Of a stretch of DNA of 42,670 bases, positions 11,801-17,998 are shown in pieces (the first letter of the stretch is position 1; the number at the start of each line of letters is the position of its first letter). Origin of the DNA: Methylobacter sp. (GTDB taxonomy: Bacteria > Pseudomonadota > Gammaproteobacteria > Methylococcales > Methylomonadaceae); the NCBI GenBank assembly GCA_030679035.1, contig JAUXTH010000075.1, positions 1 to 42,670 on the forward strand, read 5' to 3'. Under the pieces are notes generated by a model. That model was not told the DNA's origin and searched no databases. It was given only the letters and a program-made list of their open reading frames with translations. Both the position numbers and the translations under genes were made by a program.

Positions 11801-13385
11801 AGCGCTTAAGTGTTTCATCTGGCATTTGAACTTGAGCGCGAGGAATGTCGAGTTGGCGGGATCTCAGCATCCTTTCGGCTATCTGTTCAATAGCCATCAT
11901 TGCGGCATCGCCCAGCAATTGATCGTCCCGAACTATCGTTTCCAAATACTTCCGGCTAAGTGCTTGACTGGTAGCAATATTGAAGCCTCCGGTTTTCTTG
12001 GCAATATCAGTGAATAACGCCAGCTCTCGAGGATTCTGCAGCAGGCTTCGAGTAGTTGTATCAAGAGATTCGGGATCGACTCCGTATTTACTGACCAGCG
12101 GAGCTACTACATTCTGCCAATCGAGAGGCGCATTGATCGCAATACGATCCCATGTTCGCTCAGAAAGGCGGCTGTCGTATTTCCGATCAAAGTCCCGGCA
12201 CGCTGCTACTACAGTCACGTTTGGGATCAACAACAGTTGGTCAATCTGCGCAAGGAAAAACGATAGGACAGTATGTTCCCTTGATAAAGACAACACATCT
12301 AACGAATCGATAATGACGACCGTGCGTTTGCAGTCTGCCATCCGTCCGACAAGGCCAACCACATCCTCAGGTAGACCATGCGAAGTCCGCATTTCAGGTG
12401 TTGCGCAGTTTGCATACTCTCGAGTCTGGATAAATAAAGTTGCCAAGTCGTGGCGTGTTTCAAGTGTTTCCTGTAATTCCAGCAGCACACAGGTCTTACC
12501 TGAACCGGGAGTTCCGGCGAGCAGAACTGAACGTTCTTTCGCTTCGATTGCATCGATCAGTTGCTTGACTGTTGCGACATGAATGCGTCCTCCCGCGATG
12601 TCACGCCGCCAAGAACGGCCTATTGTTGAAACACTGGCAAATGATTTTTGCATCTCTTGTTGCGACAACGGTGGAACGAAGGTAGCGCCTGATTTTGCCA
12701 GAATTTCTTGAAGTTCAGCTTTGCTAAGTCGATGAGAGGGTTGCGCCGAAGTGCCGTTACTCGCGATACGAGCACCCAGCATATCAAGCCTAGTCCACAG
12801 CGCATAAAATGCGTTTTCTGCATTCGAGACCAAACGGGTCAGGCGCTCCATTAAAAGCTCCTGCATGCGTTCTATGTCTGGGGTAGACTCGAACGTTGTG
12901 CATGAAAGCAATTCATAAGCACCCAATCCTGCTAAGCCGGACATATGCTTAGCCAAGGCGGCATCGGTCTTTTGATGTTCAGCAGTCAGGTTTTGGCGAT
13001 ACGCAGTCTCATTCGGTTGGGTAACCAAATATTCACGTAGTTTGGCGAGAGCGCCAAAATTTCCACGAGTATAGAATTTAACCTGCGATTTTGGATTATC
13101 GGCCAAGAATCGCGCAGCTTTGGCTAGCTCATCCCCAAGATCAGCGACTGACCATGCTTGAAAATCCTTTTGATTCTTTTTGCACTGGCAACAGATTATG
13201 CTGTCGTCCAAGCGACCAATTACTACATCATCTACAGATATGGGGATTCCACTTGCATCAAGGGAAGTCGAATCGACTTCAAGCCATTGATAATTGTCGT
13301 CTGCTAGGATGCTTAAAGCCCAGTCAAATGCCACCAAGGTTTGGTAGCCATCGCCACGATTTGATCGAACACCTGCAAGACTCAA
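8820..13385 (-). CDS. Large STAND-type NTPase with N-terminal nuclease-like domain; candidate anti-phage protein
   Basis: 1521 residues. Residues 1-110 resemble a Cap4/DUF4297-type PD-(D/E)xK nuclease: RGDGYQTLVAFDWAL at 10-24, a Glu at 36, Asp52-Asp53 (VDDVVIG) and the QxK element in CCQCKK (65-70). A P-loop NTPase follows: Walker A GTPGSGKT (291-298), Walker B VVIIDSLD (356-363), ACRDFD (395-400) and NPREL (451-455), a STAND/NACHT arrangement. The remaining roughly 950 residues look like helical repeats, the usual sensor region. Avs proteins have this nuclease-STAND-repeat plan and cut DNA after sensing phage proteins; membership of a named Avs class is not established. Start is TTG with AAGGAA about 7 nt upstream. 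Single gene, no partner in the same direction. Confidence 0.8.
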   Translation of the reverse strand: MSLAGVRSNRGDGYQTLVAFDWALSILADDNYQWLEVDSTSLDASGIPISVDDVVIGRLDDSIICCQCKKNQKDFQAWSVADLGDELAKAARFLADNPKSQVKFYTRGNFGALAKLREYLVTQPNETAYRQNLTAEHQKTDAALAKHMSGLAGLGAYELLSCTTFESTPDIERMQELLMERLTRLVSNAENAFYALWTRLDMLGARIASNGTSAQPSHRLSKAELQEILAKSGATFVPPLSQQEMQKSFASVSTIGRSWRRDIAGGRIHVATVKQLIDAIEAKERSVLLAGTPGSGKTCVLLELQETLETRHDLATLFIQTREYANCATPEMRTSHGLPEDVVGLVGRMADCKRTVVIIDSLDVLSLSREHTVLSFFLAQIDQLLLIPNVTVVAACRDFDRKYDSRLSERTWDRIAINAPLDWQNVVAPLVSKYGVDPESLDTTTRSLLQNPRELALFTDIAKKTGGFNIATSQALSRKYLETIVRDDQLLGDAAMMAIEQIAERMLRSRQLDIPRAQVQMPDETLKRLLSAEVLHENQSGNIEFGHQTLLDVLVISGAERSQLSLKAFIEKLPPVPFVRPTIRAYVAYIAAGDRPNFRKQLRAVFDSDAAFHIRRLVAEALAEQVPQDDDWSLIQHLHRQRRELFTPLYMHATSQDWHVFWLKFLIPYVVQERDAQSLVAHVHRIALWKKSDPEGVLRFWSNALKYDWVDREHIARNIILDLQDADFNSKVCTAALIETLLTFPRLNHDLLGHAVARCVDAGKAGDELLWRYIAGDIGQEDLSKFHFDKKLRCQPNEFRDKDFLHRRMLQSEQLLDLAIEAIEYWSVVRSAKYSNDRDWYDQYLNFTSYEIAHSQRDIGCFSAETVLFRALEAAILHHAKQHTDWWIAHRQQLCLSREGALRYLAILALIESPERNIADVACLVTDKRMLESHLRYELGSLIHASFLYLDEQAQDAVMSVILTLRDDENINEKPWVLTARAELVLAIPCHLRSPEAQATLASWEKAFGPCIRQPHIGSRGGWVAAPFSYQRFLDGSDSAVLKILSHYAEEVRGNWERDSLVGGAEQVEWQLREATSRSPARFMRLLSENWVKIPERFHDDMLDGAATYLAHRYGSLQFDANQWKPIEEPDSQVLVGLILDEIERHPVRWRHCQAAAKALEACANVIQEEQDAARLVFAAVGFLNCWERDYDSDSRDLIGIGINMIRGDTAEAVMLIATQWAETRRPFPELLVPTLRRFASDPHPAVRALVLWRLPYFQDHAPELGWEIFYLALEDDDERLWEVAEPCLYYAYHNRFDETSRVLDRMVSTATGKALETWGRISALAVLSGHIDLHVFILQLQTLGSIDAWTGAATVWSDKGNMVQHFEQCVFGISVGLQEASDIASSVAREMSSMFGKDHPLTLISSDIIDKYLSAIEQDQSDNRFHLDGFDEWLNAMSQCRPDEALISAERFTVFVRHTKYQLYGFEDISQLMTRLFREAEEREESDNGAMLRRVIALQDTFLAIGVNGLQDWLRDAERP

Positions 13386-13670
13386 ATTATTTCCTTACGG
13401 CGGGGTTGAAAGGTTTAAGAATTAAATTTTATGGAAAGAATAGAGCCTTCTTACGTTGTGCATTTCTGTAATACAAAGAAATGAGGCCTTCCATATTCAA
13501 AACCGCCTACTTTTAACATCCGAGTGCTATTTTTTTATTTGCGTTAAATTTGGATTAGCAGCGTAGGTTAGGGCATGTTTAGTTCAACCACCTCGCGCTA
13601 CGCGCCCTTCGACAAGGCTCAGGACAGACTTGAATGGCATTATTCTGGAGCTGATTAATTCCAGCGTCAT
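13386..13670. other. Upstream region of the STAND NTPase gene
   Basis: This 285-bp gap is AT-rich near the NTPase start and has no supported gene. At 13606-13628 it holds CCCTTCGACAAGGCTCAGGA, a sequence of the type scattered between genes in many proteobacteria. The NTPase promoter should lie here, but I cannot pick a convincing -35/-10 pair. Confidence 0.4.
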
Positions 13671-14053
13671 TTATCGCCGCACAACATGGTCTTGCAACCA
13701 TTCTAAAAAATCTTGCCGGTTCATTTTACTGGCGGCGACCGCCAAGATTACTGCTTCTTGGCTATCAACATCGGCTTGTATTTCATAGCCATTCATCAGT
13801 AAGGTAACCTCAAGCGCGGCATGACCAATACGTTTATTGCCATCGACAAACGGATGATTATTAATCAAAGAGAAACCTAACGCCGCCACTTTTTCGATTA
13901 ATGTCGGGTACAGTTCCTGATCTGCATAACTCATGCGAGGCTGTGCCAATGCGGATTCCAAGCCCTCTTGATTACGAATCCCCATTTCGCCGCCTGATGT
14001 TCAATGACTCGCTGATGCAGTTTTAAAACCTGTTCCAGCGTTAATAATTGCAT
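13671..14053 (-). pseudogene. doc: Doc-like Fic-fold toxin, frameshifted
   Basis: The C-terminal 104 residues (13671-13985) carry the Fic motif HPFVDGNKR and the usual tail of Doc-like toxins. The matching N-terminus is present just upstream but in another frame: from ATG 14053 it reads MQLLTLEQVLKLHQRVIEHQ then AAKW, after which GIRNQEGLESA continues only if one G is added to the GGGG tract at 13980-13983. Repaired, the protein would be about 127 residues, normal for the family. The ATG overlaps the antitoxin stop (TAATG), confirming the original start. Fic/Doc toxins modify translation or related targets by phosphorylation or AMPylation. As written, either inactive or rescued by slippage at the G run. 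Confidence 0.8.
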
Positions 14054-14235
14054 TAGGACAGCCGTTTATACAGCTCTTTATTTTTATCCAGGGCATAGTC
14101 CATCGCTTGCTCAAAAGCGAGATGGTTGTCGCTATCCGTTTCTTGTATTTTTATTTTATGTTTCGGCAAATTTTCTAATATTTCCAATAACGCATCATAC
14201 AAAGAATCTTCAACTTGAATGGTTAATGTTTTCAT
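14053..14235 (-). CDS. Antitoxin of the Doc-like pair
   Basis: 60-residue protein, MKTLTIQVEDSLYDALLEIL then a predicted helix and an acidic/charged tail (FEQAMDYALDKNKELYKRLS). GGGGAG lies 6-11 nt upstream of the ATG, and the TAA stop shares one base with the start of the Doc-like gene. The short beta-helix N-terminus suggests a small DNA-binding antitoxin; the C-terminus would neutralise the toxin. It is intact although its partner is frameshifted, the harmless direction of decay for an addiction module. Confidence 0.75.
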   Translation of the reverse strand: MKTLTIQVEDSLYDALLEILENLPKHKIKIQETDSDNHLAFEQAMDYALDKNKELYKRLS

Positions 14236-14307
14236 GGTCTCCCCTGTTTATTCCAGTCATGTTGGGCAGCCTGGCGGCTTATGCTAACCCGACCGTGACT
14301 GCCTAAT

Positions 14308-14712
14308 TTACAATCCCACCCAATTCTCAATCCTAAGCCCTTCAACACGAGCAAATTCTTTCGCGTTATTGGTAACTAAAATCAAACCTTCACTTCGCGC
14401 ATGTCCGGCAATATGCAGATCATTAACGCCGATGCTGTTGCCCTGTTTTTCCAGGCTTCCGCGAATGTCGCCATAATGCGCGGCGGCTTTGGCGGTGTAA
14501 TCCAACACCTCTAAACGTGAGATAAAATCTTCAACCTGACTCAGATTATGTACAGGCTGTGCGCTTTTTTCGACGCCATGCAGCAACTCGGCCAGCGTTA
14601 TCGTGGAAATGCACATCTGCCCCACATGTTGATTAAAAATCGCCAAAACTTCGATGGGGCGGCGTTTAAGCACATAAATAACGATATTGGTATCGAGCAT
14701 GACTTTAAGCAT
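14308..14712 (-). CDS. vapC: VapC PIN-domain ribonuclease toxin
   Basis: 134 residues with the complete PIN active site: MLDTNIVIYVL (Asp), ISTITLAELLHGVEKS (Glu), GVNDLHIAGHARSEGL (Asp) and LVTNNAKEFARVEGLRIENW at the C-terminus, the standard VapC ending. Predicted to cleave tRNA or rRNA sites when freed from VapB. The ATG overlaps the VapB stop (TAATG). Distinct in sequence from the PIN toxin at 8302 and from the broken one at 15044, so the three are separate acquisitions rather than a local duplication. Confidence 0.93.
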   Translation of the reverse strand: MLKVMLDTNIVIYVLKRRPIEVLAIFNQHVGQMCISTITLAELLHGVEKSAQPVHNLSQVEDFISRLEVLDYTAKAAAHYGDIRGSLEKQGNSIGVNDLHIAGHARSEGLILVTNNAKEFARVEGLRIENWVGL

Positions 14713-14945
14713 TACAAAGCTTCTCGATCCGTTTCGATTTGTTCGGCGCGTTCTGCCAGAAAATCGTCGCTGACTTTTTCCCCGCTTAAAAAGAAACTGT
14801 CCCAGGTATGATCAACCGGGCAAAGTATGCGCTCCTCGCCATTGATGCGAATAGCGACTTTTTTCACCGAATCCTTAAAACGGACTTCCGCAGGCAAGCG
14901 CACGGCTTGGGTTTTGTTATTGTTAAAAACTGAGCCTTGTAACAT
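14712..14945 (-). CDS. vapB: VapB antitoxin (AbrB/MazE fold)
   Basis: 77 residues. The N-terminal segment GSVFNNNKTQAVRLPAEVRF is the swapped-hairpin AbrB-type DNA-binding motif of VapB antitoxins, followed by an acidic toxin-binding tail (SDDFLAERAEQIETDREAL). It directly precedes vapC with one shared base. The upstream 14966-14986 stretch holds two GTATATAT copies, 13 bp apart, a plausible promoter/operator for autoregulation. Confidence 0.92.
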   Translation of the reverse strand: MLQGSVFNNNKTQAVRLPAEVRFKDSVKKVAIRINGEERILCPVDHTWDSFFLSGEKVSDDFLAERAEQIETDREAL

Positions 14946-14965
14946 GATAGACCTCGGTACTATTT

Positions 14966-14986
14966 GTATATATTTATAGTATATAT
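14966..14986. promoter_or_regulatory. Direct repeats upstream of vapB, candidate operator
   Basis: GTATATAT occurs at 14966-14973 and again at 14979-14986. The tract starts 20 bp upstream of the vapB ATG and includes TATA-rich -10-like sequence. VapBC complexes typically bind their own promoter. Confidence 0.4.
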
Positions 14987-15025
14987 CTAGTGTTTCCAGT
15001 CAACAAGTCCGGTTTAAGCAGAACG

Positions 15026-15038
15026 GGGTTTGCAACCC
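15026..15038. repeat. Small hairpin at the end of the broken vapC
   Basis: GGGTT-TGC-AACCC hairpin. The broken VapC reading frame ends just beside it, and sequence of this kind appears to have replaced the normal VapC C-terminus. Confidence 0.35.
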
Positions 15039-15043
15039 TATCC

Positions 15044-15423
15044 CTAACGTTTCTGGGATGTTCGAGCTAAGCGACTACATTTAACAGCTGCAAACGTTTC
15101 GGACGGAGCAATAGATGCGATTTCAAGATCAGCTAAATCGAGTGGTGTGCCACATTTCTCAAGTTCTGCGCGAATCCGGCCACAAACATAAGCGGCCTTT
15201 GCATCAAAGCCGACTATATTTACCGTCGGCAATAAAATGGTTTCCAGGTTGTTTAAGTGATACTCAGGCCGTTGGCTTTTTTCTGCGCCATAGACAATCT
15301 CGGAAATAGTGATCGTAGAGATATACTGCTGGTTTTTTGATACTTGTCCTAACTTGGCTAACAAGTTTTGCGAGGGGGGCGGTTTTACAATATTGGTATC
15401 GTATCTGTATCAAAGAGAAACAT
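15044..15423 (-). pseudogene. vapC: VapC PIN toxin, broken by a 5-bp duplication and a lost C-terminus
   Basis: The body (LLAKLGQVSKNQQYISTITISEIVYGAEKS onward, to GTPLDLADLEIASIA) is clearly a PIN toxin. From the natural ATG at 15423, which overlaps the antitoxin end by 14 nt, the frame reads MFLFDTDT then runs into TAA. The coding strand has GATAC twice in tandem near 15400; removing one copy restores MFLFDTDTNIVKPPPSQNLL continuous with the body. After IASIA the normal LVT-N-FERI ending is absent and the frame ends in unrelated residues (PSETFAAVKCSRLARTSQKR). Both ends are damaged, so the toxin is almost certainly dead. Confidence 0.85.
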
Positions 15424-15694
15424 CGCGCCCTGTTCCACCATTCGCCCGCAAAGTTTCTATGTCGCCCATCGCATCCGTTACTTCATCAAAACCTTGCCAT
15501 TTTCCTGCGATTGCGGCTAAGCCTTGTTTTTCTTCGTATTGTTCCAAAATATTAAGGTCATCAAGGCTAACCAATGCTGCAACAGGCTTATCGCGCCTAG
15601 TTATAATAAATCTCTCATGAGAATATTGGTTCTTGGCTATGAGTTCTGAAATATGTGATTTGGCTTCTGCTACGGATACTTGTGTAGTTGTCAT
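15410..15694 (-). CDS. Phd/YefM-family antitoxin
   Basis: 94 residues: VSVAEAKSHISELIAKN then RFIITRRDKPVAALVSLDDL is the Phd/YefM fold, a DNA-binding antitoxin domain, followed by a tail that would bind the toxin. The gene is intact and overlaps the start of the broken vapC by 14 nt. An orphan antitoxin of this sort can still repress its promoter or guard against related incoming toxins. Confidence 0.9.
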   Translation of the reverse strand: MTTTQVSVAEAKSHISELIAKNQYSHERFIITRRDKPVAALVSLDDLNILEQYEEKQGLAAIAGKWQGFDEVTDAMGDIETLRANGGTGRDVSL

Positions 15695-15822
15695 ATGTTA
15701 TTCCTCGTAATTACCTTTTGGTCGTTATGACTTGTCTATGAACGTTTTTCAATGAAGTGACGTCTGCCATTTTCAAAACCAATAAAACCCAACTATTTTC
15801 CAGTTGCCGAATAGTCATTCAC

Positions 15823-17130
15823 TTAAGTTGCGCCCTTATCCAAGGCTTTCAAATGCTTTAATTTTTCCTTGATCTTGATTTCCAAGCCTCTGTCTACCGG
15901 CTGATAATATTGCCTACCTACCAGCTCATCGGGAAAATAATTCTCCCCGGCGGCATAGGCTTCCGGTTCGTTATGGGCGTAGCGGTATTCCTTGCCGTAA
16001 TCCAGCGACTTCATTAACTTGGTCGGCGCATTCCTTAAATGCACCGGCACACCCAAACTGCCGCTCTGTCTGGCATCGGCCATTGCCGCGTTGTACGCCA
16101 TATACACCGCATTGCTTTTCGGCGCACAGGCCAAATAAACGACGGCTTGCGCCAATGCCAGTTCGCCTTCCGGGCTGCCCAATCGCTCCTGGGCTTCCCA
16201 GGCATTGATGCAAATCTGCAAGGCTCTTGGATCGGCATTGCCTATATCTTCGGAGGCCATCCTGACAACGCGCCGGGCCAGATAGGACAAATCGCAGCCG
16301 CCGTCCATCATCCGGCACAACCAGTACAGCGAGGCATCGGGCGAACTGCCGCGCACCGATTTATGCAGCGCCGAAATCTGGTTATAAAATTCTTCGCCCT
16401 GATTGTCGAATCGCCGCACGCCGCCAGACAGCACTTCTTTGGCGATAGCTTCATTAACCGTCTGACCGCCCTTCGCGGCGGCAAGCTCTACGGCGATTTC
16501 CAGCAGGTTGAGCAGTCTTCGGGCATCGCCGTCAGCCGCTTGGGCGAACTGCTGTTTTATCTCATCGGTCATTTCGATAGCCAAGCCGCCCAAACCGCGC
16601 ACCTTGTCGGTCAGGGCTTTGTCGATCACCGCCAATAAATCATCAGCCGTTAAAGCGTTCAGCACATAGACCCGCGCCCTGGACAATAACGCATTGTTCA
16701 GCGCAAAAGACGGATTTTCGGTGGTTGCGCCGACAAAATAAACCGTGCCGTCTTCGACATGCGGCAGGAAAGCATCCTGTTGTGATTTGTTAAAGCGATG
16801 CACCTCATCGACGAATAGAATGGTGCGCCGATGCTGTTCCAGCTGGATTTTTTTGGCTTCGGCGACCGCCGCCCGTATTTCCTTAACCCCGGACAGCACC
16901 GCCGAAATCGGCATGAACTCGGCATCGGAATGTTGGGCAATGAGCCGCGCCAATGTGGTTTTTCCAGTGCCCGGAGGGCCCCAGAAAATCATCGAGTGCA
17001 AGCGCCCCGAAGCAATGGCTTCATAGAGCGGCTTGCCGGGTTGCAGGATATGTTGTTGGCCGACATAATCGGCGAGCTCTGTTGGCCGCATCCGGTCGGC
17101 CAAGGGCGTGGTTAAGTCATCGAAAAGCAT
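15823..17130 (-). CDS. rarA: Replication-associated recombination ATPase RarA (MgsA)
   Basis: AAA+ ATPase of the clamp-loader/RuvB-like group that acts at stalled replication forks and interacts with SSB in characterised bacteria. 435 residues, normal length. MRPTELADYVGQQHI near the N-terminus, Walker A GPPGTGKTTLA (about 52-62), Walker B ILFVDEVHRF (about 105-114) and the RarA C-terminal domain (GSSPDASLYWLCRMMDGG, then ARRVVRMASEDIGNADP). It is followed by nothing on its strand for 128 bp and preceded by lolA, a conserved gammaproteobacterial lolA-rarA order. Confidence 0.97.
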   Translation of the reverse strand: MLFDDLTTPLADRMRPTELADYVGQQHILQPGKPLYEAIASGRLHSMIFWGPPGTGKTTLARLIAQHSDAEFMPISAVLSGVKEIRAAVAEAKKIQLEQHRRTILFVDEVHRFNKSQQDAFLPHVEDGTVYFVGATTENPSFALNNALLSRARVYVLNALTADDLLAVIDKALTDKVRGLGGLAIEMTDEIKQQFAQAADGDARRLLNLLEIAVELAAAKGGQTVNEAIAKEVLSGGVRRFDNQGEEFYNQISALHKSVRGSSPDASLYWLCRMMDGGCDLSYLARRVVRMASEDIGNADPRALQICINAWEAQERLGSPEGELALAQAVVYLACAPKSNAVYMAYNAAMADARQSGSLGVPVHLRNAPTKLMKSLDYGKEYRYAHNEPEAYAAGENYFPDELVGRQYYQPVDRGLEIKIKEKLKHLKALDKGAT

Positions 17131-17136
17131 AAATGA

Positions 17137-17191
17137 GGTTCAAGGTACAAGGTTAAAGGTAACTTGAACCTTTGACCTTGTACCTTGAACC
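17137..17191. terminator. Long inverted repeat between lolA and rarA
   Basis: Perfect 17-bp arms, GGTTCAAGGTACAAGGT at 17137-17153 and its complement at 17175-17191, with a 21-nt loop that itself contains a further AAGGT/ACCTT pairing. It occupies nearly all of the 70-bp gap. There is no T-tract, so it may attenuate lolA to rarA read-through or stabilise the lolA message rather than terminate cleanly. Confidence 0.55.
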
Positions 17192-17200
17192 TGCTCCTCA

Positions 17201-17827
17201 TCAATCCGAGAAAACATCGACACCCTTCGGCGCTTTAAATTCAAACAGCGTCTGCTTTAACGGCGGGTTCAAAATGACATTGGAAAAATAAATACGCGTC
17301 AGCTGACCGAAATTATCGCTCAACTCCATGCCGCCCAGCGAATCGTTATTTAAACCGATCAGCACATATTTGAAACTGCTTTCCTGGTTTTTAGGCAGTA
17401 ATTTTATCCACATCAAGTTGCCATCGACGCCCTGTTGCTCCATGGTGAAATTCTCATCCAGCGATATTTCGCCGCTTAACAGCAAGGCCGGTGTTGAACC
17501 CACCGATTCATCGAGCTTTTTGACGGTGACTTGTTCCAGATCGGTATCGTAAAACCAGACTTTTCCCGACGTGGACACTATCTGTTGCTGGAAAGGTTTC
17601 AAGTAATCCCAGCGGAATTTGCCCGGCCGTTGCAGATAAAAAACGCCGTAGCTGGTTTGCGTAGGATTGCCCGCTTCATTAATCAACACCTGCTTGAAAT
17701 CGGCGGTCAGCGATTTTGTGTTCTTTAAAAATGCTTTCAACTGCCGAACAGGTTTATCTTCCGCATAGCCCGAAGTATTAAAAAGCAGCATGGCCATCAA
17801 ACCAGCAAAAATTGTCATTTTTTTCAT
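17201..17827 (-). CDS. lolA: Outer-membrane lipoprotein carrier protein LolA
   Basis: Periplasmic chaperone that takes lipoproteins from LolCDE and hands them to LolB. 208 residues with a signal peptide (MKKMTIFAGLMAMLLFNTSGYA, cleavage probable before EDKP). The mature part shows the LolA pattern LKNTKSLTADFKQVLINEAG, GVFYLQRPGKFRWDYLKPFQQQIVS and GKVWFYDTDLEQVTVKKLD. AAGGCT precedes the ATG. Upstream of rarA; a row of hairpins separates it from mrcB. Confidence 0.96.
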   Translation of the reverse strand: MKKMTIFAGLMAMLLFNTSGYAEDKPVRQLKAFLKNTKSLTADFKQVLINEAGNPTQTSYGVFYLQRPGKFRWDYLKPFQQQIVSTSGKVWFYDTDLEQVTVKKLDESVGSTPALLLSGEISLDENFTMEQQGVDGNLMWIKLLPKNQESSFKYVLIGLNNDSLGGMELSDNFGQLTRIYFSNVILNPPLKQTLFEFKAPKGVDVFSD

Positions 17828-17879
17828 AAATAGCCTTTTTCAAAACATACTCAAACCTGCCTATAAGCAGGTTTACGCT

Positions 17880-17982
17880 GGTTCCCAAGCTCCAGCTTGG
17901 GAACCCAGATAGCGAAGCTCTTGCTTCGCGAAACGGGAAGCTAGAGCTTCCCGCACCGAATTCCCAAGCTGGAGCTTGGGAA
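17880..17982. repeat. Array of four consecutive hairpins
   Basis: Four perfect inverted repeats sit end to end in the mrcB-lolA gap: GGTTCCCAAGCT/AGCTTGGGAACC (17880-17905), GCGAAGC/GCTTCGC (17912-17929), CGGGAAGCT/AGCTTCCCG (17934-17953) and TTCCCAAGCT/AGCTTGGGAA (17961-17982). The first and last are variants of the same hairpin. This is a mosaic of extragenic palindromes, likely limiting mrcB read-through or protecting its 3' end. Confidence 0.75.
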
Positions 17983-17998
17983 CTAGCACAACACCTCT

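Noticed and set aside
11980-12582. 200-residue plus-strand ORF within the STAND gene
   Set aside because: It is antisense to conserved NTPase coding sequence and shows no protein-like pattern.
13671-15423. All toxin frameshifts as plain sequencing error
   Set aside because: Not excluded, but about 30 other genes in the window are intact and one lesion is a 5-bp duplication with a replaced C-terminus, which is not a typical read error.
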